64,000 nt of DNA from Brasilonema sennae CENA114 (GTDB taxonomy: Bacteria; Cyanobacteriota; Cyanobacteriia; Cyanobacteriales; Nostocaceae): contig NZ_CP030119.1 of assembly GCF_006968745.1 (NCBI RefSeq), positions 186,001-250,000 of the forward strand, read 5' to 3'. The position numbers and the translations under genes were made by a program. This document shows, piece after piece, positions 59,430 to 64,000 of this stretch; position 1 is the stretch's first letter, and each line of letters begins with the position of its first letter. The notes beneath the pieces are model-generated. The model was not told the origin of the DNA, ran no database searches, and worked only from the letters and a program-made list of their open reading frames with translations.

Positions 59430-59846
59430 ATGATTGAAACCAATACAACAGTAGTCATCAAAAGCGTTAATGAAACCCACGACAAAGAGGGTAGCTTAAT
59501 CACCTACGGAATAGCTGAATTTAGCTATCGGGGTAAAGATGGCGTGGTAATAGATGAAATCTCCTACCGTGCTAAAGGAACTCCAGCCGTAGATATCAAA
59601 GGGAGTGGCGAATACCCTCAAGGTGTAGCTACCGGATACATCAATTTACAAGTCAACGAACGGGAAGGTTACAAAGAAAAAGTTGCTACCCTCGTCATTA
59701 GAGGATTCATTTCAACTGGGAAAACACTTCCTCAATTAGCACAATTTGGAGCTACAAAAGAAGAAACTCCCGACTTCGCACAAGAATTACTCGAAGAAAA
59801 CATCAACAGCGATAGTAACGAAGAATTAAGCGACATCCCATTCTAA
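59430..59846 (+). CDS. second SSB-like protein with acidic DIPF tail
   Basis: A 138-residue protein. The core (VVIKSVNETHDKEGSLITYGIAEFSYRGKDGVVIDEISYRAKGTPAVDIKGSGEYPQGVATGYINLQVNEREGYKEKVATLVIRGFI) is beta-rich and consistent with a divergent OB fold. The C-terminus is acidic and ends EELSDIPF, the exact tip of bacterial SSB proteins. So the recruitment tail is on this protein and not on the OB-fold SSB upstream. A terminator follows at 59866. I infer a specialised SSB partner. Confidence 0.65.
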   Translation: MIETNTTVVIKSVNETHDKEGSLITYGIAEFSYRGKDGVVIDEISYRAKGTPAVDIKGSGEYPQGVATGYINLQVNEREGYKEKVATLVIRGFISTGKTLPQLAQFGATKEETPDFAQELLEENINSDSNEELSDIPF

Positions 59847-59865
59847 CAGTCAGTTTTTGGAATCA

Positions 59866-59920
59866 TGTCAGTGTGAGTCAGTCTAGACAGTCATACTGAC
59901 ATTATTTTTTTATTTTTTCG
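59866..59920 (+). terminator. terminator after the SSB pair
   Basis: ATGTCAGTGTGA pairs with TCATACTGACAT around a CAGTCTAGACAG loop, followed by a long T run. Confidence 0.8.
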
Positions 59921-59972
59921 GAATCAGAGTTTGATAGAATCGCAACAGTTAAGTATAAAACACCCTTAAAAA

Positions 59973-60752
59973 ATGACAAGTCAAACTAAAATAATCGCTG
60001 CATTCAACCAGTCAGGGGGTGCGGGGAAAACGACAACTATACACAATCTGGGGTATCATCTCGCCCAAAAACACCAAGTTCTGCTTGTCGATATGGACCC
60101 ACAAGCAAGCCTAACAACCTTCATGGGAATCGAACCAAAAGAGCTAAAAGACGAGCAGACAATATATACTGCAATCACCGAACGCGCACCCCTAAATATT
60201 TGGCACGAACCTATCCACAAGATGCATATTGTACCTAGCAATAATGCTTTAGTTGGAGCTGAACTTGAACTAGGGCGCGATATCACAACCGACGGTCGCC
60301 AAAAACTAAAACTAGTACTCGAACCAATAGCCAATCAATACGATTACATCTTAATCGATTGTCCTCCCTCGCTGGGCTATTTAAGCATTATGAGCGTACT
60401 TGCAGCTACCCATCTACTCATCCCAGTCCAAACAGAATATAAATGCTACGCAGCTACAGAACAACTACTAACAACAATTGCCCGTCTCAAAAAAGGAGGA
60501 CACAAAGACTTACAAATCGCAGCTTTTATCCCAACCCAGCACAACCAACGCACCCTTCAACAATCAGGTATACTCGAAGCTATCAAAAACCAAATTGGGG
60601 GGCGCGTCCACATAACTACTCCTATTCCCAAATCGATAGACTTCCCTAGTGCATCACAAGCACACCTTCCACTTGCTCTGTGGAAAAAAAATCACCCTGC
60701 AGTTAGTATCTTAGAAGAAATCGCAAATTATCTCAAAAAACTAGAAATATGA
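59973..60752 (+). CDS. parA: ParA partition ATPase
   Basis: A 259-residue protein. The deviant Walker A is QSGGAGKTT (13-21), Walker A' is DMDPQAS (41-46), and ILIDCPPSLGYLS forms Walker B. No N-terminal HTH extension is present, so it is a class-I-short/type-Ib-like or chromosomal-type ParA. It drives plasmid segregation with ParB, whose start overlaps its stop (ATGA). An upstream terminator (59866) suggests its own promoter. Confidence 0.95.
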   Translation: MTSQTKIIAAFNQSGGAGKTTTIHNLGYHLAQKHQVLLVDMDPQASLTTFMGIEPKELKDEQTIYTAITERAPLNIWHEPIHKMHIVPSNNALVGAELELGRDITTDGRQKLKLVLEPIANQYDYILIDCPPSLGYLSIMSVLAATHLLIPVQTEYKCYAATEQLLTTIARLKKGGHKDLQIAAFIPTQHNQRTLQQSGILEAIKNQIGGRVHITTPIPKSIDFPSASQAHLPLALWKKNHPAVSILEEIANYLKKLEI

Positions 60753-61741
60753 CTATCAAGAAAGTTGAACTCAAAGAGTATGACAAAAATGCACTCGATG
60801 ATTTATTGGGTAGTAGTGCAACCCAAGAAGAATCAACCAAGAAAAACACTACTACCCTACCAATAGATTCAATCATCCTCCCTCCATCCCAACCAAGACG
60901 CTACTTTGATACTGAAGCACTACAATCACTGGCAAACGATATCAAAGCTCAGGGACTTCTTGCACCTATCGCAGTCAGATATACATCAGGCAACACTTAC
61001 GAACTCATGGCTGGCGAGCGTCGCCTCCGTGCTTGCAAAATTGCAGGATTAGAAGAAATAGCCGTCAATATCATTGACTGCGATGAGAAAACAGCCACCC
61101 GCATCCGCCTCGCAGAAAACCTACAAAGAGAAGACCTCAACGCCTATGAAGAAACTATCGGCATTCTGGAATTACTCGCTCTGGAGCTAGATCTTAATCA
61201 AGATACGGTAATCTCACTACTATACGAGATGAATAATGAAACTAAGGGAAATTCTAACCATAACGTTATGGTTAGCGACGATGCACTGACTTTACAAGAC
61301 ATTTTTTCCAAGTTAAGCAAAATCACCTGGCAATCATTTGTAGCTAACCGCCTACCCCTACTCAAACTACCCGGTGACATTCAGTCAGTACTGGCGAAAG
61401 GCGAACTGGAGTACACTAAAGCAACAACCATTTCCAAAATAAAGGATTTAGAGCAACGACAAGAGGTATTAAAACAGGCAATAGAGGAAAAGCTATCTCT
61501 ATCACAGATAAAAAAGATAGTGGGGGATACCCTAAAAGCTAGCAAACAAGAGAAACAAGAAACGCCTACAAGAGAATTAGCAACACGAGTAGGAAAAATA
61601 TCATCGCTGCTCAGGAAAGACAAAACTCTGAATGAAGATAAAAAAAGACTGAATAAAGTTAATAAACTAATAGAACAGCTTATGGAATTACTTAAACTTC
61701 AAGAAGAGATAGAAACAGCAGAAGAAACTCTAGAAAACTGA
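60749..61741 (+). CDS. parB: ParB partition protein
   Basis: A 330-residue protein. The N-terminal domain has PSQPRRYFDTEALQSLANDIKAQGLLAPIAVRYT and the CTP-binding GERRLRA (89-95), followed by RLAENLQREDLNAYEE. The central HTH (TLQDIFSKLSKITWQSFVANRLPLLKLPGDIQSVLAKGEL) and a C-terminal coiled coil (KKRLNKVNKLIEQLMELLKLQEEIETAEE) complete the plan. PRTRC cassettes include a ParB-related protein, so this could be that member. A perfect 22-bp palindrome lies within the coding region (61254-61275). Confidence 0.9.
   Translation: MTIKKVELKEYDKNALDDLLGSSATQEESTKKNTTTLPIDSIILPPSQPRRYFDTEALQSLANDIKAQGLLAPIAVRYTSGNTYELMAGERRLRACKIAGLEEIAVNIIDCDEKTATRIRLAENLQREDLNAYEETIGILELLALELDLNQDTVISLLYEMNNETKGNSNHNVMVSDDALTLQDIFSKLSKITWQSFVANRLPLLKLPGDIQSVLAKGELEYTKATTISKIKDLEQRQEVLKQAIEEKLSLSQIKKIVGDTLKASKQEKQETPTRELATRVGKISSLLRKDKTLNEDKKRLNKVNKLIEQLMELLKLQEEIETAEETLEN
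61254..61275. promoter_or_regulatory. 22-bp palindrome inside parB, candidate centromere
   Basis: The half-site CTAACCATAAC is followed by its perfect reverse complement. ParB sites are palindromes of 14-16 bp or more and often lie in or beside par genes. This is the strongest palindrome in the par region. Only one copy was found in the window, so the role is inference. Confidence 0.45.
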
Positions 61742-61805
61742 TTAGAGGAAACTATAAAGCTTCCAGAGAGTCAGCACATTTCTATAGAAATCTCACTGAA
61801 ATTAT

Positions 61806-61845
61806 CATCGCAGCACTCAACTAGTAGTACTGCGATTCTCTTTAA
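61806..61845. terminator. terminator between parB and convergent genes
   Basis: ATCGCAG-CACT pairs with AGTA-CTGCGAT around CAACTAGT, followed by TCTCTTT. It separates parB from a convergent minus-strand gene. Confidence 0.65.
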
Positions 61846-61853
61846 AGAACTTT

Positions 61854-62270
61854 TTATTTGCAATAATCCAGTTTGAAACAATGCTCTAAAAAGTAGGCTT
61901 GAGTAAAAGGATGAGCATTCGTTAGGCGTACATCCAAAACTACATTAACTAACCCGTAAGGACGAATATCATCTGGGGCGTACAAAACCCTAGATAAACT
62001 ATGTCCTAATCGAGAAAGAATATCTTCGTAGTTCTTGATATAAGCTATGTCAGAAGGTAGGGTGTAGACAACATATCCCAAACAACAACCTATATCCCAC
62101 GGCTTACCTGTTTCATAAATAGGACATAAGAAAGACTCAATTGTAATAAAAGAACGCTGTAGATGAGAACGAATTAACCCACAAGTTGCATTAACTAGTA
62201 CCTGGGGGACAACCAAATCATCAGAATTATAGTAGTTGTACATCTGCATAGTTCTAGGCGAAAGATGCAA
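61854..62270 (-). CDS. hypothetical protein, 138 residues
   Basis: A mixed alpha/beta protein (MQMYNYYNSDDLVVPQVLVNATCGLIRSHLQRSFITIESFLCPIYETGKPWDIGCCLGYVVYTLPSDIAYIKNYEDILSRLGHSLSRVLYAPDDIRPYGLVNVVLDVRL). It begins within the 3' end of the upstream gene; ATG 62249 (MQMYNYYN) would remove the overlap. No family is recognised. Confidence 0.5.
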   Translation of the reverse strand: MHLSPRTMQMYNYYNSDDLVVPQVLVNATCGLIRSHLQRSFITIESFLCPIYETGKPWDIGCCLGYVVYTLPSDIAYIKNYEDILSRLGHSLSRVLYAPDDIRPYGLVNVVLDVRLTNAHPFTQAYFLEHCFKLDYCK

Positions 62271-62715
62271 CTACTTCTGGTCGAGATTGATGATGACAAC
62301 CCATATCTAAAAGTAGGGTAGTTTTGGCAAACCACTCGTAAAATTCATGGATGACTTCATCAGGTAAATATTTTGATAACCAACCAAACAAAACCTCATG
62401 GAAAATAACTATTCTAGAGGATAAATTATCTCCACAGTTCGTATATCGCTTTGGACAGAAAACTACAAACAAAGTTTGCAATGCCAAGTCATTCCTGCAC
62501 AACTTATCATTTGGAAACAAGACACGCAGGATATCAAGCGTCATCCATTCCAAACCTTCCAAAGTTACCAATAAACCACATAGTAAATTTCTGTAGTAAA
62601 GGGTTTTTACTTCATACGGTCGAAAAGCTTGACCCTCCCAACCCTCTAGAACCCTACAACCAGATCGATTTAAGCTGGCATAACCGTAGTCTAACTCTTG
62701 TTTTGCAGTCAACAT
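62254..62715 (-). CDS. hypothetical protein, 153 residues
   Basis: I start at ATG 62715 (MLTAKQELDYGY); an upstream start at 62757 would add 14 residues. The chain is helical and Cys-rich (LNRSGCRVLEGWEGQAFRPYEVKTLYYRNLLCGLLVTLEGLEWMTLDILRVLFPNDKLCRNDL). It overlaps the next gene by about 17 bases, so they are one operon. No family is recognised. Confidence 0.5.
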   Translation of the reverse strand: MLTAKQELDYGYASLNRSGCRVLEGWEGQAFRPYEVKTLYYRNLLCGLLVTLEGLEWMTLDILRVLFPNDKLCRNDLALQTLFVVFCPKRYTNCGDNLSSRIVIFHEVLFGWLSKYLPDEVIHEFYEWFAKTTLLLDMGCHHQSRPEVVASFA

Positions 62716-62757
62716 AATAGATGCGTATTTCTTTATTTGAAAAGTGTAAGCAATCAA

Positions 62758-63104
62758 GTTTTTATCTTCCCTTACGTACCGAACAATTTACAACAAATCA
62801 GTGTTTGATAATTACATACAACTCAACTTGGAGAACATCACAAAACTATCATTTAGCAAAATAAAATTAATTAGACTATCAGTTCAGTACCCGTCCTGAA
62901 TGCACCGTCCACTATCAGATTTTTCTGCTCTCAAACAAGCCACAATAGTCAAAAGGGCTGATAGTTGGTACGTCTGCGTCTCCATAAAAACTAATGCAAC
63001 GCCAGACAGTTTAACTGATAAACTGTCTGGCGTTGCGATAACGTATGCCTACGGCACGGCTCTTGCGTAGAGCGCACAGTACTCTACATCCACGCTTATA
63101 CAGG
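62758..63104. other. 347-bp intergenic region
   Basis: It holds an 18-bp-arm hairpin (62996-63036) and a repeat-type block (GCCTACGGCACGGCTCTTGCG, 63045-63065). There is no coding frame. Confidence 0.5.
62996..63036. terminator. 18-bp perfect inverted repeat
   Basis: The left arm GCAACGCCAGACAGTTTA and its perfect complement flank a five-base loop. It is 70 bp downstream of the ParM-like gene on the minus strand. No T run is seen; it may be a terminator or a protein-binding site. Confidence 0.6.
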
Positions 63105-64000
63105 CTAAATTTTATCGCTCATCGTGAGAAACTCCTTGGGGACAGGACGGGGAGCATAGTTTGGAACAAGCCTCGTGGAAGTATTAGCCTTCACCTCAAT
63201 ATCAGTAACTGAGTCAGGTTTAACCGTAGGAGCATCAAACAAAGATTGAGAGCGCTCATAATTAGTCACCCTATCAAATTCCAATACCATATGCTCGTGC
63301 AAAGCAACTACATCTGTCATGCGATTGCCCAGGCTACTGGCTATATCTGGAATCACAATATCGCCGTGCCAAGATATTGGAATACCCTCTTTCTCAAAAT
63401 AAGCATCAATCTCAGGGCGAATGTAATCAGCTGTACCCCCACAAAATACCAACTCGCACACATCATCCTCCCTCCGGGAGCGCAACCACCTTGCCATCGC
63501 TCGCCAGTACTCATCTCTAACAAGCAATAGAGCCTTAGACATAGACTCCCCATCAGCCTTTATCTCATCAGGTTTACGCTTGCGAGAAAGTTTCTGCAAC
63601 ACTTGGGAGTCACAACTTGCACCCGCCTCAACCAAAACCTCGACAATACTAGTATTATCAGGACTGAGTCCTGATGTTTTGGAAACAAAATTGTTGACAA
63701 GCCAAGACATCCCCAAGTCGCTAGTAATTCCCCGACTGGGAACACCACTCCGAACAATAAAAGCGCTCGCATTGCGATAACCCACCATCACAAACATTGA
63801 GGTAGGTATAGCACCACCACTAGTACGTCTGCGATGGAAAAATACACCACTTCCCTCAGACGCCACATTGTAGTAAGTCATCCTCACCCGCATCCTACCC
63901 GCTGGAGTTTCAAATCCTCTAAATACTTCCTTCAATCGAGTTTCCAACTGAACCTTGTCTTGAGTCTCCCCCGGCGGCAGCAAAATATTCAAATAAACAG
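63105..64000 (-). CDS. ParM/PRTRC-D-like actin homologue, 5' part outside window
   Basis: The C-terminal 298 residues of a plasmid actin-like ATPase. The frame is open to the right edge. ILLPPGETQDK, then TSMFVMVGYRNASAFIVRSGVPSRGITSDLGMSWLVNNF (phosphate-2-type strand), and LVFCGGTADYIRPEIDAYFEKEG (adenosine-type GG loop) mark the ParM/StbA/PRTRC D family. Such filaments can push plasmid copies apart. It is opposite parAB, so the plasmid may have two partition ATPases, or this may be the PRTRC D member separated from its cassette. The N-terminal phosphate-1 loop is missing because of the window edge. Confidence 0.7.
   Translation of the reverse strand, partial: VYLNILLPPGETQDKVQLETRLKEVFRGFETPAGRMRVRMTYYNVASEGSGVFFHRRRTSGGAIPTSMFVMVGYRNASAFIVRSGVPSRGITSDLGMSWLVNNFVSKTSGLSPDNTSIVEVLVEAGASCDSQVLQKLSRKRKPDEIKADGESMSKALLLVRDEYWRAMARWLRSRREDDVCELVFCGGTADYIRPEIDAYFEKEGIPISWHGDIVIPDIASSLGNRMTDVVALHEHMVLEFDRVTNYERSQSLFDAPTVKPDSVTDIEVKANTSTRLVPNYAPRPVPKEFLTMSDKI

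Noticed and set aside
1..64000. tRNA or rRNA genes
   Set aside because: No cloverleaf-like sequence with a GGTTCGAATCC-type arm or rRNA core motif was noticed; a covariance-model scan would be decisive.

Overview
The window looks like part of a large plasmid from a filamentous, probably heterocyst-forming cyanobacterium (Nostocales). Three things point there: HIP1-type GCGATCGC octamers, short tandemly repeated spacers (AGTTACC, GTGAACA, GAATTCTT types), and plasmid families typical of the group. No rRNA, tRNA or core metabolic gene is visible. Several blocks carry broken genes and mobile-element debris, so the molecule is a mosaic.

Layout. 0-10 kb is accessory: a TOPRIM-like gene, a broken Rpn/DUF4351-like gene, a mini HNH nuclease, a Gp157-like gene, a nuclease-like gene, an IS200/IS605 remnant, a Ycf46-like AAA ATPase and a DUF192 protein. 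10.4-27 kb is a type IV secretion/conjugation locus, all on the + strand: VirB2-, VirB3-, VirB4-, VirB5-, VirB6-, VirB8-, VirB10- and VirB9-like genes, a large anchored protein, a VirD4-type coupling ATPase and an 839-residue protein of unknown role. No relaxase is recognisable. 27-33 kb is a second accessory block: a pRiA4b ORF3-like gene, a zinc-finger/HNH-like gene, an antitoxin with a frameshifted PIN toxin, and an aldo/keto reductase remnant. At 33.5 kb there is a DUF1998 helicase.

37.2-44.1 kb holds a primase-polymerase (AEP type) that overlaps the start of a PRTRC cassette. The cassette has E-like, ubiquitin-like C, an unknown gene, E2-like B, JAMM-type A and E1-like ThiF genes. The JAMM gene is split by a group II intron whose maturase is frameshifted, and the ThiF gene carries an in-frame TAA. 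At 46.9-48.2 kb a degenerate IS630-type element interrupts a small gene.

49.4-59.9 kb is the most striking part, a plasmid-borne replisome. It encodes a DnaN sliding clamp, DnaX, a family B DNA polymerase with intact exonuclease and polymerase motifs, HolA (delta), HolB (delta'), and two SSB-type proteins. The polymerase ends in QLTLF, and two other plasmid proteins (38.2 and 57.0 kb) end in QLSLF, which are canonical clamp-binding peptides. I infer that a family B polymerase works here on a bacterial-type clamp, primed by the AEP primase. 60-64 kb carries ParA, ParB (with a 22-bp perfect palindrome inside parB) and, on the other strand, a ParM/PRTRC-D-like actin homologue that runs off the right edge.

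The central proposal is that one plasmid combines its own hybrid replisome, a ubiquitin-like PRTRC cassette, two partition-type ATPases and a conjugation apparatus. The gene identities rest on visible motifs. The functional links between modules are inference.
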